DNA of 64,000 bases from Pohlia nutans (lineage: Eukaryota; Streptophyta; Bryopsida; Bryales; Mniaceae): positions 30,099,811-30,163,810 of the forward strand of contig CM040085.1 in assembly GCA_022496805.1 (NCBI GenBank), read 5' to 3'. This document shows, in pieces, positions 12,506-23,880 of the stretch. The stretch's first letter is position 1. Each line of letters begins with the position of its first letter. Under the pieces are notes generated by a model that was not told the origin of the DNA, ran no database searches, and saw nothing but the letters and a program-made list of their open reading frames with translations. The position numbers were made by a program, and so were the translations under genes.

Positions 12506-13858
12506 CTGTCATCTCCAGGGATCGATCTTTAGCTAGCTGATCAATATCAATCTCCCCAACTTGTGTATGTATTTTTAATTACAGGAAGTTAGTATGGCTT
12601 TTATTTGCAGGAGCCTGTGGCTGTTTGCACTGCAGGCCCATGCCGTCCTCCAACTTGATTGGCACTTCAGTTGCTCGATCAATTCATGATTTGGGTTACA
12701 GTTGTTGTATGCATGGCACTCCCTGCTAATAATCAAGACGCTCTGTATCCATGTATGGAGTTCTGTCTCTTTTCACACTTTAGTATCCAGGGACTGTTCA
12801 TCGCCCTTGTGTCTTTTTCCTCCTAAATGGTGCTCACAAAAATAGAATGAATAATAATAGTTTTTAACAATACCAATTTATTATCAACCCATGTGTGTTA
12901 AAAAAAATAAACGAATCCAACAGTGCATGGTTGAGATTATAAGTTTATAATTTAATGATTCAAAGTTCAAAGCTCATTCTTTCATTTCTATGTATCTAAA
13001 TATGAGGTTTTTGGAGTGTTTCGTTTTCATAATCCCGTGAATGAATTGAACTTTTTTATAAATTGTGAAAGAGCAATGTTTTGACATTTAAGCATAACTT
13101 AGGCCAGGGTTGTCTTGACCACTCGACAAACTGTTACAGCATTACACCACAACGTAGAAGACGTCTAGTACACCTCCCTGTATATTCTTAGAATATACAA
13201 TGGATATTCTTGGATATTTGAGAATATTTTCATTCAAGTTGTTTAACATATTAATAGTGTTAGCAAGTCATGATCATTTCCAACTAAGTAAGTGAGTCAT
13301 TTTTACACACAAGCAAGCTTCATTAGATGCACAACACATATGTTTGTATATTATCATTGTTGTTGTTTGAATTTGGTTGTGCCAATAATTTGGTGCCATG
13401 TGGACATGACCACTTGAATGTTTATATCACATTGAGAAATTTAAAATTAAAATATTAAAATTAAAAACTAAATTTCTAATCTAAGATTTTAAATTTTCAA
13501 ATATATTTCTTGAGAAATTAAAAATTAAAACAATAAATTGAAATTTAACAAGCAATTTTTGAGTCAACCAGAGAGAAATGAGTGATTTTGATGGTTCCAA
13601 CAAACTTGGTCGAATCTGGAAATTGAAACCCAAAGTGTGGTTTACATAATTGGATTATAAGGTAACTATACCTTAAAGCGTGCGTATCTATTGCAATGTG
13701 ACATTTCACAACTCAAATGTCGCACAAATGTCACACTCCAATAGATACACACGTTTTAACGTAAATGCTCTTTTTAAAGTATAGTTAATTTATACCATAT
13801 TAGAAAGTGAAAGTATAATGGCTCACCCCTCAAAAGTTGAGTTTAGGCCAAATCATGT
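12506..13858. other. 3' region of TPD1-like copy 1, then intergenic
   Basis: The first 200 bases keep similarity to the 3' flank of copies 2 and 3 (ggaagttagta, tttgcagga, tgtggctgttt), presumably the 3'-UTR. Beyond about 12800 it is AT-rich without recognised structure. Confidence 0.4.
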
Positions 13859-13866
13859 CATGTCAA

Positions 13867-14120
13867 CTCGGGGAGGTCACTCTTTGTATCTTTTGAGTAT
13901 CACGTGTGAACAAAGGGTATTTAAAAGTACCCTAAAAATTAAAATTAATTTTTACTATAATTAGTAATATTGTGAGAATATTCTTGTTTCTATTCTTGTA
14001 ATCGATTTTAAGCATCCTATATTAATGTAAACCATTTATAAAATTTACTTTCAAAAATTTATTTGGATCCTATCTTTGTTTGCACGTTGTTATGCAATAT
14101 TTGGAAGTGACCTCCCCGAG
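13867..14120. mobile_element. hAT-type MITE, 254 bp, 8-bp target duplication
   Basis: Terminal inverted repeats CTCGGGGAGGTCACT and AGTGACCTCCCCGAG are perfect over 15 bp. The element is flanked by the exact 8-bp duplication CATGTCAA (13859-13866 and 14121-14128). An 8-bp duplication is typical of hAT elements. No coding capacity. Related copies at 61381 and 6645. Confidence 0.85.
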
Positions 14121-14311
14121 CATGTCAATGACTCAATTCAATGCAAATTGGAATCTCATCTTTTCTTTGCATCACATTTAATCCTTTCAAGACCAAAACG
14201 AAACAAGTCCAATACACATTTTTTTTCAAAAATTCATAGAAGATTTGAAAAGTCTTAGAAAAGTCTGAAACTTTCAAAGAAGGTGATTATATAATGAGGA
14301 ATTACCGAAAG

Positions 14312-14339
14312 AAAAAAAAAAAAAAAAAAAAAAAAAAAA
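14312..14339 (+). repeat. poly(A) tract, about 28 bp
   Basis: Uninterrupted run of A. It is outside the large inverted repeat and has no recognisable retroposed body upstream. Confidence 0.9.
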
Positions 14340-14574
14340 CCATTGGAAAATAAGTATTTTTGTGAATTTTATAGCTTGCTGAATGTTGGGTCTAATTAAG
14401 CGACGGACGGGGAGGTTGTGAAAGGGTCATTGGCCTGGCCTCTAGGTGAAAAGCGGCCCTTAGTAAAAAGGGTTCACTTTAGGAAAGAAGATCCTATCCA
14501 TAATGGTTTCATAGCTTTTGGTATTAGAGCTCTTGGTATTAGGGTTTTTTATTTTGGCTTCTTGGAGCAAGATT

Positions 14575-15385
14575 TTAACCCTTAAGTGCCCAGGTAACTG
14601 CTAAGTGGTCACTAGATCATCAGAAAATGAAATGTTGTAAAATCTGTGAACCATCTCAGTCCGGTGTTTAAAGTTCAGATGTGTAACTTTTTATTCTGCA
14701 AATAATGCAAAAAGAAAATTTGGAATTTGACCTTTTTAGATATCCAAATACCTTTGTACAAAACACCAATATACTGCAAATACCTCAAAATACAACAAAT
14801 ACTTACAAATACAACACATGTACTATGTGGTATTTCTTGTGTTCGGAAGTTTGTTATCTTGTATTTTTTTTTGGATTGTGTTCTCTTGATCATGTTCCAT
14901 TAGTGTATGTATTTTGATCTTGTTGAATGTACTAACTCCTTTCTTATTTTAACGAATAAATTTTGCCCTAAACCGTACATGGATAAGTCACTCTCATTTA
15001 AAAAATTTACAATAATTATGTATAAGTCCATTCTTAACATAAAAGATTGCAATGGAGAGGTGCTGACACAGGTCATTGCTAAACATCTTCACTTTCATTT
15101 TTGAAAATTTAATCCAAATTCTATTTAACTTTAAAGTCACACCCCCCAAAATCTCATTTTTGAGTGTGCATTATACAGTTCCAAGACATACTATGATCTT
15201 CCAATCCAATCCAACGGTCTGATCTTACCAAGATTTAACTGACACTTGTTTCATTAAACTATTATTACATTTATACAATTGAATACTATTAATAGTATCC
15301 CTAATTTTAACAAAAAAAGTTAAAATAATATATCACCCAAAAAACTGTGATTTCTCATGAACCACCTTGGACACTAAAGGGTTAA
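14575..15385. mobile_element. TTAA-flanked MITE, 811 bp (left-arm copy)
   Basis: Starts TTAACCCTTAAGTGCCCAGG and ends GGACACTAAAGGGTTAA, an inverted pair with TTAA at both edges. The mirror copy is 47128-47935, so the insertion predates the palindrome. In this arm the inner TTAA edge (15382-15385) is followed directly by tgtcgtgg; in the other arm two more elements sit there. Confidence 0.75.
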
Positions 15386-15884
15386 TGTCGTGGCACAGTC
15401 ACAATGGTTTAAATCCGGAGGGACCACCCTCCATTGCATGCATAGAGCACTTCTACACTGCCCAAAAAAAACCCGGTTTGTATTAAGAAAGCTTGAAAGG
15501 TCAAGTCATATCTCATTATTGAACTCTCTTTATTTGGAATGCTTTGAGTGTATATATGTATCTTTATTGCTTCTAATTGGTTTAATTACCAAAAGTATCT
15601 ACATGGGTCTCTTAACAATTTACTATCAAATTTCACATGTCTCATAAAGCTCAACATCCACTCAACAAGCTATGAGGACTGTTACAGTTCTACTCCAGAA
15701 TTAAGGTGTAAGTCTTTAAATTTACTTAGTTTTTAATTCACTTAGAGTAGAATATTATTCCATGTGTTACATCAATTAATTTTTGTTTTTTTTTTTGTTT
15801 TTTTTGTTTTTTTTTTTTGGAGGGGGGGGTAAATTGGTTATTGCCATTTATTATTTCACCTATTAAAATTATTCTCTAATTATG

Positions 15885-16613
15885 CAAATGGTGGATGATG
15901 GTGAGCTTGTGGTTGGTAGTGTGCCAGTTGCAGCAATTTCCACAATTAAGAAGAAAGTTGATGCTATCTCAAGTGGTATACTTTGTGGCTACTGTAGAAA
16001 GCATTGTATTGAATGAATTTGGGTTGATTGATGTGGATTTGATGTACTCAAAATTGAAGGTTTATGTGAGAGAGAAAAATAAACTTGACACAAGAAAGCC
16101 TTTCAAAAGTAGCCCGTAGCCCTATATGAGGAAGAACCATTCATTTAATAAATGAATGCAACGTAGTATGTGGTAGAGAAGAGGGTCTAGTATTCTACAT
16201 GTGTCACTTAGTAAATTTGTCAAATACTACATTTTTCATTAATTGAATTTGTCATTCACTAATTTTGAAATGTAGAGATGGTAGTGTGTTACCTAGATTA
16301 TGTCATGTGCTATTTTAGCATTAAATTGATGGTAAAATTGTTAGTAAATTGTTTTATTTTACTAGGTAGGAAACGAAATAATCTTCTTGTGAAATCTCGA
16401 AGTTACCATGTTGCGCATACACTCCACATCTGTCAAAACAATGAAGGGTACATTGAGGAAGGGATTCTCCCCCTTATGACACCCGTCACTTTAGAACATG
16501 GGTTCAGATTCACGGTGTGCTTCAAGAACTTGTATTATTGCAATACAACGATGAAGATTCAAAGTCTCACCTCACAAGATTACATAATATCCTATTGTGC
16601 AATTCCTTGTTGA
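15885..16613 (+). other. possible exon relics, family not recognised
   Basis: Between about 15885 and 15985 one frame reads QMVDDGELVVGSVPVAAIS and continues through a lysine-rich stretch. A second open stretch (about 16010-16110) reads NEFGLIDVDLMYSKLKVYV and a third lies at 16278-16613. The mirror copies lie at 44798-45560 on the other strand. There, the first stretch continues a little further before a stop, so the left arm has a small deletion. I cannot identify a family or join the pieces into a gene. They may be decayed exons or chance open frames. Confidence 0.25.
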
Positions 16614-16841
16614 TCATAGAGTAATCAACTTCCTCTCTAAATTGCACATTCCTCACTCTCTCCTGCCGATCGCACACCATACTGTAACTGTAATAGGATG
16701 ACATCTACGTATTTGATTCACAGAACGCTTTCATAAAGTATACAGGATCCACATGAAGAACCAATCCGTATAATTAAGCAATTGTAATTTCCCTGAACAT
16801 CATTGAATCCCATCACCGAATGCGCTTTGGCACTTTGAAAT

Positions 16842-17123
16842 CTAGCTAGTATCACTCCATTGCGGGGTTGCATCATCTCTAACTACGATGATTAGCAAGG
16901 ACTCCAATGGATGCTCAGGCTCATGCGTGAAGAGGCCTTTCATGTGGAATTCAGAATCATCGTCTGGATTCAAGCCATGCATTGCTCTTAGCAGGCACCT
17001 TAGGCCGACATTGCACATATAGGACAATACTAATGCCTTTTGGCGCAAACAGATTGCCTTCCTGTCATGCTCCAAGCGTATAGCTTTGAAGCCAAAGAGC
17101 TGGCATGCAACTTCTTGGTGCAT
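16842..17123 (-). pseudogene. coding relic of unknown family, open in this arm only
   Basis: 93 open codons with protein-like composition, containing CQLFGFKAIRLEH, MCNVGLRCLLRAMHGLNPDD and FHMKGLFTHEPEHPLESLL. The mirror copy in the right arm (43916-44575, plus strand) keeps these words at DNA level. It is broken there by a stop codon, a one-base deletion (ttgaat against tgaacc) and a 372-bp MITE insertion. The abrupt edge at 17123 abuts a GGTTGTCAT-type element. No family recognised. It is probably a single exon or retroposed fragment of a once functional gene. Confidence 0.35.
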
Positions 17124-17126
17124 AGG

Positions 17127-17341
17127 ATGTCAAATTATTAGAAAATATTCAAGTAAATTATGGGATATTAAAGGCATATTCATAAAATTTAAATGTATTT
17201 ATGTACCCAAAACCCTAATTTTTTTGAAGGTAATTAGACCGTTCCATCCGCCCGTCCGCATCCTATGGACAATAAAGTGCACGAATGTGTCCCATGACTC
17301 AAACCTACCCCATGACTCGAACTTGCCTATTATGACAACCT
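17127..17341. mobile_element. GGTTGTCAT-ended element, left-arm copy
   Basis: Inverted ends aggatgtcaaattatt and attatgacaacctt, with the inner words gaaaatattcaagtaaatta and cggacgggcgg family-style. The mirror copy is at about 43690-43915. Confidence 0.4.
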
Positions 17342-17452
17342 TAACTTGAAAAGCACACACCTAAAAACTCCAAGAGTTAAAACCTATACCCCATGGTACC
17401 TTCAAGGCCTCAACAGTTGTAATGTCAACGAAAGGCAACAAGAACCTCCCAA

Positions 17453-17691
17453 TTAACCCCTAAAGGACCAAAAAGCCCATATCGGGCCTCATGTGTTTTT
17501 TAGTAGTTTTGAGTAGGTCCTGTGTGCACTCCTTTTTGTTCAGATTTATTTATTTTTTGACCGACACATGCAATGCTCTTCACTGATTCTGATGATATAA
17601 AAACTGGTCTCATCTAAATTGTATTTTTCACAATATGATCAATCCAACTTGACATTTTAAAACCATGAATCCTTGGTCCTTCAGGGATTAA
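17453..17691. mobile_element. TTAA-flanked MITE, GGACCAA subfamily, left arm
   Basis: Starts TTAACCCCTAAAGGACCAA and ends TTGGTCCTTCAGGGATTAA; the inverted repeat is near perfect with TTAA at both edges. Mirror copy at 43344-43582. Confidence 0.8.
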
Positions 17692-17834
17692 TGGATGTAA
17701 AGAGCAATTACCACCATTTTTGTATTTGGTAGAATTCTTTTTATATTTGGGCCTCGATATGAGGGACATATTATAATTTTATAATCCACAACGGGTGCAA
17801 ATTATATTTTTATAATTGGCAACAACGTAATGAG

Positions 17835-17881
17835 ATGGTCTCGGTGGGATGACAACGATGTTGTTATCCCACCGAGACCAT
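17835..17881. promoter_or_regulatory. promoter palindrome upstream of TPD1-like copy 2
   Basis: A 47-bp palindrome with arms of about 21 bp: atggtctcggtggga.. pairs with ..tcccaccgagaccat around a tiny loop, with a single mismatch. It ends about 10 bp upstream of a TATA box. The same structure is kept at 43154-43201 although surrounding DNA has diverged. It could bind a dimeric regulator or form a hairpin; function is inference. Confidence 0.6.
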
Positions 17882-17891
17882 TCCAGGATAC

Positions 17892-17900
17892 TTATAAAAG
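17892..17900 (+). promoter_or_regulatory. TATA box of TPD1-like copy 2
   Basis: ttataaaag, conserved in the right-arm copy (43135-43143, minus strand). The expected transcript start is about 17925. A 5'-UTR intron from about 18102 (gtaagt) to 18439 (ttgttgcag) precedes the coding start. Confidence 0.55.
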
Positions 17901-18460
17901 ACTTACTAGAGGCGCAGAGGGCATTCTTTCAAGTGCTTTCTTTGGTGCAACAGGTTGACGGTCCCTCGGCCACTCTCTTTCCACCAAAAAGCTCCTGCTC
18001 TGCGGCAACTGTTGCTCACCCCAGATTGTCTGTCTACTTGTACGTCCAACACTTCTACTTGCATTACTTGCTTTTCATACTATGCAGCCAAATTAACTTA
18101 AGTAAGTGTAAACAATTTAATTGTACCTCTGCATACATGCATGCGTTTGATCCTTTGCCCATGCATTGCAAATCGTGTTGCTTTTTCCGTTTCTGGCTGA
18201 TCGACTGATCGTCAGGGTACTGGATCATAGTTCCAACCTCATCACGAATCTAGAAAAAGAGTTGAAAAACACCAGATGTCTTACCTTCGACTGGTTCTCG
18301 TTATTTTGTCAGATCCGCGTGATATAATTCTTGAAGGCATGATGTTTAGATTAGTTGCAAGTCTTGCTACAGTTCTTGTGACTTCCAATTTCTTCATTGA
18401 TTCTCTGTATGATTAATGTGGGCTTTTCTGTTGTTGCAGGATTCGATCGATCTCGTATCG

Positions 18461-18901
18461 ATGGCGTCGTTCAAGGTAATTGTAACTGGCTTCGTGTTGT
18501 TCGCCATCCTCATGCTCTGCGAGGCAGGCCGGCCGACAATCGGCAAGTTCACAGCACCTGCCGATCTCACCGTCGCCGACATTCCGCAGGGCTCCATGTG
18601 CGGCCCGGGAGACATCAGCATCCAGCAGGGAGAGGCCTCGGGAGTGGGAATTCCCATCTGGGAAGTTCAGATCACGAACTTGTGCAAGAATCCTCAGTGC
18701 ATGATTTCCCAAGTGGTAGTTCAGTGCGGTTAGTTTCATTCCGCAACTCTGGTGAATCCCAACTCGTTCAATCGTCTGGACGCAAACGCCGGGACGTGCA
18801 TTGTCAACAACGGCGGAAAAGTTGAGACCGTCACATTCCAGTATAGTGAGATAATGAAACAGCCGTTGACGTTAAAATCTGCTAAGGTGACATGCTCGTG
18901 A
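18461..18901 (+). pseudogene. TPD1-like copy 2, interrupted by one nonsense codon
   Basis: The frame from MASFKVIVTGFVLFAILMLC (signal peptide) to the terminal VTCS is preserved over 146 codons except for a TAG at 18731-18733, in the stretch VVQCG-stop-FHSATL. The right-arm and 12-kb copies have CAG (Gln) there, so this is a single C-to-T change. The truncated product would lose the C-terminal half, including two or three of the conserved cysteines and the FQY motif. Other differences from copy 3 are few (for example Phe/Leu in the signal peptide, Val/Glu before the stop, Asn/Lys after it). The gene is thus recently dead or a sequencing/assembly difference. The promoter palindrome, TATA box and UTR intron are intact. 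Confidence 0.85.
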
Positions 18902-19550
18902 CTGTCATCTGGATCGATCATTAGCTATCTAGCATCGATCAATCAATCTCACTAGCATGTGTAAACCGTGTTTGAAATTACAGGAAGTTAGTACGATTTT
19001 CATTTGCAGGAGGCAGTGGCTGTTTGATTAAGTTTCTATAGCCACTCGGCATTTGGTTCTCCAGTCATAAAGTATTTAGATTCTGAAAAAGACCTTTGAT
19101 GATCTTTCCACCGTTGCTCTTGAAGTCATTCAAAAATTGTGTAAGTGTAGTAGATGTATGGCAGTTGACACAAGCTATTGAAGCCACGACTGGGCCGAAA
19201 GAGCCTTATGCATGTTGCTGCAGATTTTCCAGACAAGGATCGATGCAGCTGGAGAATCATACGGAGTGTCTGCTTTCTATCTCTCATTTAATTATTAATG
19301 CCCTATTTGATGCATGATTTTGTGTCGGTATGGCAGGCAGCCTGCCTTCTGTTACCACGCAAGGTACCCATTTGTGTTTCTCAGTTAAGATGCTTCTCTG
19401 CTTGGAGTTGGATCTGTGAATCTGTCCTCTTTTAGCCATGCAGAATGAATTTGCGGAATTGAAGCCGCTGCTTAAGCGTCTGCTTTATATACATAATTAT
19501 CAGTCATGCGGTTTTGTGAACCTGTTGGGCATCCCGCTTGTGTTTGTACA
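18902..19550. other. 3' flank of TPD1-like copy 2, no further gene identified
   Basis: Presumed 3'-UTR, then a short open stretch at 19096-19317 with a conserved mirror at 41725-41934 (SVVDVWQLTQAIEATTG, LIINALFDA). Conservation in both arms may only reflect shared descent; I do not call a gene. Confidence 0.35.
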
Positions 19551-19789
19551 TTAACCCCTGAAGGGCCAATGATTCATGGTTTTAAAATGACAAGATTAAA
19601 CGATCATATTGCGAAAATTATAATTTGAATGGGACCAAATTTTATATCACTGGAATTAGTGATGAATATTACATATGTTGAATTTTTTATTTTTTTTAAA
19701 TTAACAAAAAGGAATCTACATAAAACCTTCTCAAAATTACTGAAAAAAACAGGAGCCACTTGGTGGCCTTATGGTCCTTTAGGGGTTAA
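19551..19789. mobile_element. TTAA-flanked MITE, GGACCAA subfamily, left arm
   Basis: TTAACCCCTGAAGGGCCAA at the left, ATGGTCCTTTAGGGGTTAA at the right. Mirror copy 41350-41586, whose last TTAA has decayed to TTAC. Confidence 0.75.
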
Positions 19790-20112
19790 CCCCTCACTCA
19801 ATACCTACAGATATGATCACACTACCAAATTAGGGTGTTGTTTACACAACGCGAAATAAAGATGTTCCCAGATGGGATTTCATATGGGAAGTGGGACAAA
19901 TTTCCACACAATTGTAATGTTCCTCGGATGATTGTAGTGTATTTTTTATCTCGGAAAGTTACAATTGTGGAAAAAAATTCTGCAATTCCAATCTGGAAAA
20001 AATGAAAACTTGTTTTTATCTCCCTATGCAAATTTGATCTCCGGCAAGTTCTTTGTCTTTACAAATTTTTTTAACACTAAAATAGTAAAATGTGTTGAAG
20101 AAATATAGTAAA

Positions 20113-20458
20113 AATTCTTGTTCTTTTTTTTTTTCATTTTGAAACAAATGGATGCTTTATTTCCATTGCACAATAACAGATTACATTGAGAACAAAGAGA
20201 GCACATTTCCAGTGCTCCCCCGCGGGTGATTTTTTTTGGAATTTCCTTCTTGCAAAATTTGGATTAGATCCTATGCTCCTAATCATTTCCAACTAAGAGC
20301 GATGCCCCCACCGTAAACATAAGGTCTGGGAGTAATTCCCGTCACGCTTGGGATTCCTATCAAACAAGCAGGTATTAGCCCTCATGACGTGCATCCGACT
20401 AGAATCGAACCGCCGCCCACGTTGGCGCTAATGAGCACACCAAAGGAGAACCTACTTC
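20113..20458 (-). mobile_element. SINE-like retroposed sequence, left arm
   Basis: Read on the minus strand: a tRNA-like internal promoter with the B-box word GGTTCGATTCT preceded by a weak A-box-like gtgctcattagcgcc, a body of about 270 bp, AATAAA, then a poly(A) of 11. The mirror copy at 40680-41025 ends in 22 A. Near-identity of the palindrome arms starts at this poly(A). No target duplication found. Confidence 0.45.
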
Positions 20459-20861
20459 CAGCTGTCACCTAGGTAGTTTAAGGTCATTCCGGAGTACACA
20501 CCACAAAGTGACAAAACTTTTTTTTTTCTAATGTCAAAAGTGTCGAACTTGGCATGTTAAAAAGAGTGTCAAGAAGAGTGTTATCTGTATAGTTGAGATA
20601 GGGTAGCTTGTCTGCTACACACTCTTTTCACCCTTGAAATAGAATTTTTTATCACATTCCCTCACAAGGAGTCCGACCACTTGTTTTGGGAGAGCATGTG
20701 GTTGGTGTGGGCGCACTTGGAGATTCCCCCTTGGGAACTTAAGTGAGATTTGAGGAAGCTTCTACAACATTGGAGACGTTCTAGGTTTGAATCACTCTTA
20801 CAATGCATTGCATTGTGAGTGGTCAAAAAAAAAGGGGCTAAAATTTGTTTTCACTGCCTTT

Positions 20862-21120
20862 TAGCCCCTAAATGCCCACATCCCTATCTAAATTGGGCAG
20901 TTTTGCAAAGATACATTATAATATGCAACTAAAAGGGATGTTTTGAACTTGATGTATGAATAAAAGTTGTACACTATGAATTTTCGATCTATCCATGCTG
21001 TTAGATCTATGATTGCTATCATCAATATTTTTTTTATAAATTTTGAAGATTAAAATTCAAAATTATTTTGTAATTCCATTACCAACAAGATATTGATAAT
21101 TTGTAGATGAAATTTGTCAA
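20862..21120. mobile_element. truncated TTAA-type MITE (family of 45993/48599)
   Basis: Begins ttttagcccctaaatgccc and continues with the inner words gggcagttttgcaaagatac and tctatgattgctatcatcaa found in reverse at the ends of the 45993, 48599 and 59375 elements. The other half is missing. Mirror copy about 40018-40276. Confidence 0.6.
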
Positions 21121-22165
21121 AGTGCCCGGTTAAAATGTGTCCGGTGACTGAGGGTTCTTACCTTGAGATAAAAAAAAAAATCGTAGCTTTACTATATATA
21201 AGACATGGTTCTTTTGTAATTTATATAAGGTATGATGTTCATAAATGCTCATCTTTCTTACGAATGACCTTCTTTTTCATAGAGTTGTCACAATGCCGGA
21301 TGGGCCACCAATGTGGGTCAACAGCTTATGTCTTCATAATATCTACAAAACATCTAAACGTATCAATATTAATTTAATTTAAATTCAATTTCAATTTCAA
21401 TTCAAATATTTTTATCTCGAATTTTAAATTTAATTTCTATCCTATACATAATAAATATATAATCTTTGAGTAGTATTCAACCCCCATTCCCGTGAGAGTA
21501 GAAAAGTAACCTAGTAGATTTCGAGTCCCTATGAGTGTGGATGCGTGGAAGTGAGCGGGTGACAATCTCCTGTTGCATGCATGCTTCAAGGTCTTCGATC
21601 ACCACATTTCAGATAAATTTTGATAATCACTCATTGCTTCACTTGCGTGCACAGCTTTGAGGATTAAAAGATGAGTGAGTTTTATTTCAAAGATAATCAT
21701 AAGAGTTTCGATTTGATATCAAATTCAAGAGTTGAGGATTCCTATCGTATTCGTAATCATCAAAAAACAATACACCAACTGAAGTATGTTAGATTTTTAA
21801 ATGCTTACAAAGCACAAACCGCTAGGAGTTAGAAGATGAGTATAGGCTTTTTGAAATTCAGATCATGTACTACAAGACAAAGAGATTGTTTCATTTAGTA
21901 AAGATATTGAGGGTCAAAATTTCTTTGCTTGCATGCTTTGAGTATGCACATTTTAGAATGAACAATTGAAGTTGCCCCTATAAACGCCTTATATGGTTAG
22001 ACACCTAGTTTCAATATGAACAATAGAGTTATTCAAAAGCAGAAGAGGAATTGAATAGGTGTTTGAGTAGAGTTTGCATCCAATATTAACAGCAATTTCT
22101 GACAAGCATTGTTCATGAATAGTCCCTTGGTCGGTTCTCTTAGGCTAACAATCAAACTCAAACAA
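21121..22165. other. non-coding core of the left arm
   Basis: AT-rich with no gene or element recognised. Its mirror is 38973-40017 and appears identical by the constant coordinate sum and identical short translations. Confidence 0.4.
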
Positions 22166-23880
22166 ACTCCTTGCTGACGAAGTCGATAGCAAATAAACAC
22201 ATTTCTCTGGACAAACCTCGTGTGCAGATGGAACAACGTTGGCGTGATTTTCCGCAAGATAGCTCTTTCCCTACAAACTACTGGAAGTCACTTCGTTTTA
22301 CAGGAGATATTGTAAACATGTTGCGGCCACTGGCAACGATGAGACTCTCACAGATGAGACTCAGATTCAAGTAGAAGGAGAGTCAAGTAGCAATGGAAAG
22401 GGCACATTGTGTCCAAAGGGTTCTTTTTAGTTGTCCAAAAACGGCCGGCGTCCACAACCATCACCAGACTTTGTGTGGCCGACGCCATAGTGGTCACTGA
22501 CAAAGTTTCTTTAGAAAAATATGCCTAGACTTCTATTCTAGATTATTCTGTGCAGACCAAAAAAACCTCGGAATCCAAAAAAGCCATGTAGAGTCTACTG
22601 CAACTTATCCGTACTCCTTTACGCAAAATTGTGGCAGTTCACAGATAGAGAGAAGTTTGTGCAGATGGTGGAGCATTCTATCACCCAACATAGTTTCCCA
22701 CAAGGCATCACGGATGGATTGATTGTACTGCATTGTTGTTCAAAGAGGGTGAGAAAGAAGAACTCGGAAATTGCTGTCCTATCACTCTACTTAACATTGA
22801 TTATAAAATCGTTGCAAACACTCTCCAGAGACAGTTGCAACCATTGCTCCCAGGCGTTATATTTGGAAACCAAAGCAGGTTTTCTGTCAACCTAGGATAA
22901 CGTTATGGTTCAATATGAGACTATTGAATGGGCCAAGACTTTAGCTCAAGATATGGTGGTCCTAAAACTAGACATGGGCTAGACATTAACTTATTTTGTC
23001 CGTGAGCCCAAGTTGGATCAACTACTTGGAATCCCTTTTGGTATTTCCGTGCAAACCTCTGATATTGATCAATTTTTGTTTAACCGAATTCACAAAAAAA
23101 AACTCAAATATTAGGTCTCTGTACATCTCAACTTAGCGGGTATGGTACTCATTATCAATTAGGTGTTGTTATCCACCTTGTGGTTTTTCTCAAGTATTTG
23201 GACAAGATCTTTAGACATTGTCAAAATGATCAGATTCAATCAAAGGGCACCTAACTATCTATGGGCGAACAAGAGCTCCAAAACGGCGATTTGCGTTAGG
23301 TGAGACAACAAATGCGTCAAACAACAATGCGATGGATTGAATATAGTTGGGCCTGAAGACGCTCTCAAAGCATTATTAGCCAAGTGGATGGTGCAAGCCC
23401 CGTTTCACCCGACAAGTCAAATTTGCAAAAACTACTACGCCACAGGCTGCAACGATTATCTCTAAAGAGGAGAGACAACTTGCCGAATTCAATCCAATGG
23501 CTTCTCTTACCTCGGTTTCACTCACATCAGGATACCAACATTTAGAACCACACCATTCATGCATGGGAAAATCTTATACCGCATTTAGTTGCAACCCAGC
23601 CGACAAATGCAGATCAGGTATTGGGCTCAGGTATATGGTGGACAACAATTTCTTTCAGCGGGACTTTTCGATTCACGACAACGAGACATGCGGTATTGGC
23701 AAGATATGGCTCTCAACACATCAAGGATCTGTAGGATCCAATTAACTTGGAATGTAAACTCTAGCAAGGACTACAACAAAAGCTTGCCATCACAGACCAA
23801 GAAGAATGTAACATCTGGCATATAACTAAAGCAATTCATGATGCTTGGATCACTCAAATTCTTAATTGCATTTAAACTTG
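22166..23880 (+). pseudogene. decayed L1-type LINE (reverse transcriptase relic), left arm
   Basis: Between 22690 and 22890 shifted frames read QGITDGLIVL, then LFKEGEKEELGN, then PITLLNIDYKIVANTL and QLQPLLPGVIFGNQS. This is the fingers/palm entry region of L1-clade reverse transcriptases (consensus style 'RPITLLN.DYKI..K.LA.RL'). Downstream to about 23880 there are tryptophan-rich, stop-interrupted frames (IQWLLLPRFHSHQDTN) that look like the LINE C-terminal part. Upstream, stop-broken frames to 22166 may belong to the same element. Many stops and frameshifts; no endonuclease domain or catalytic FADD box identified. The element is dead. Mirror copy 37258-38972. Confidence 0.6.
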
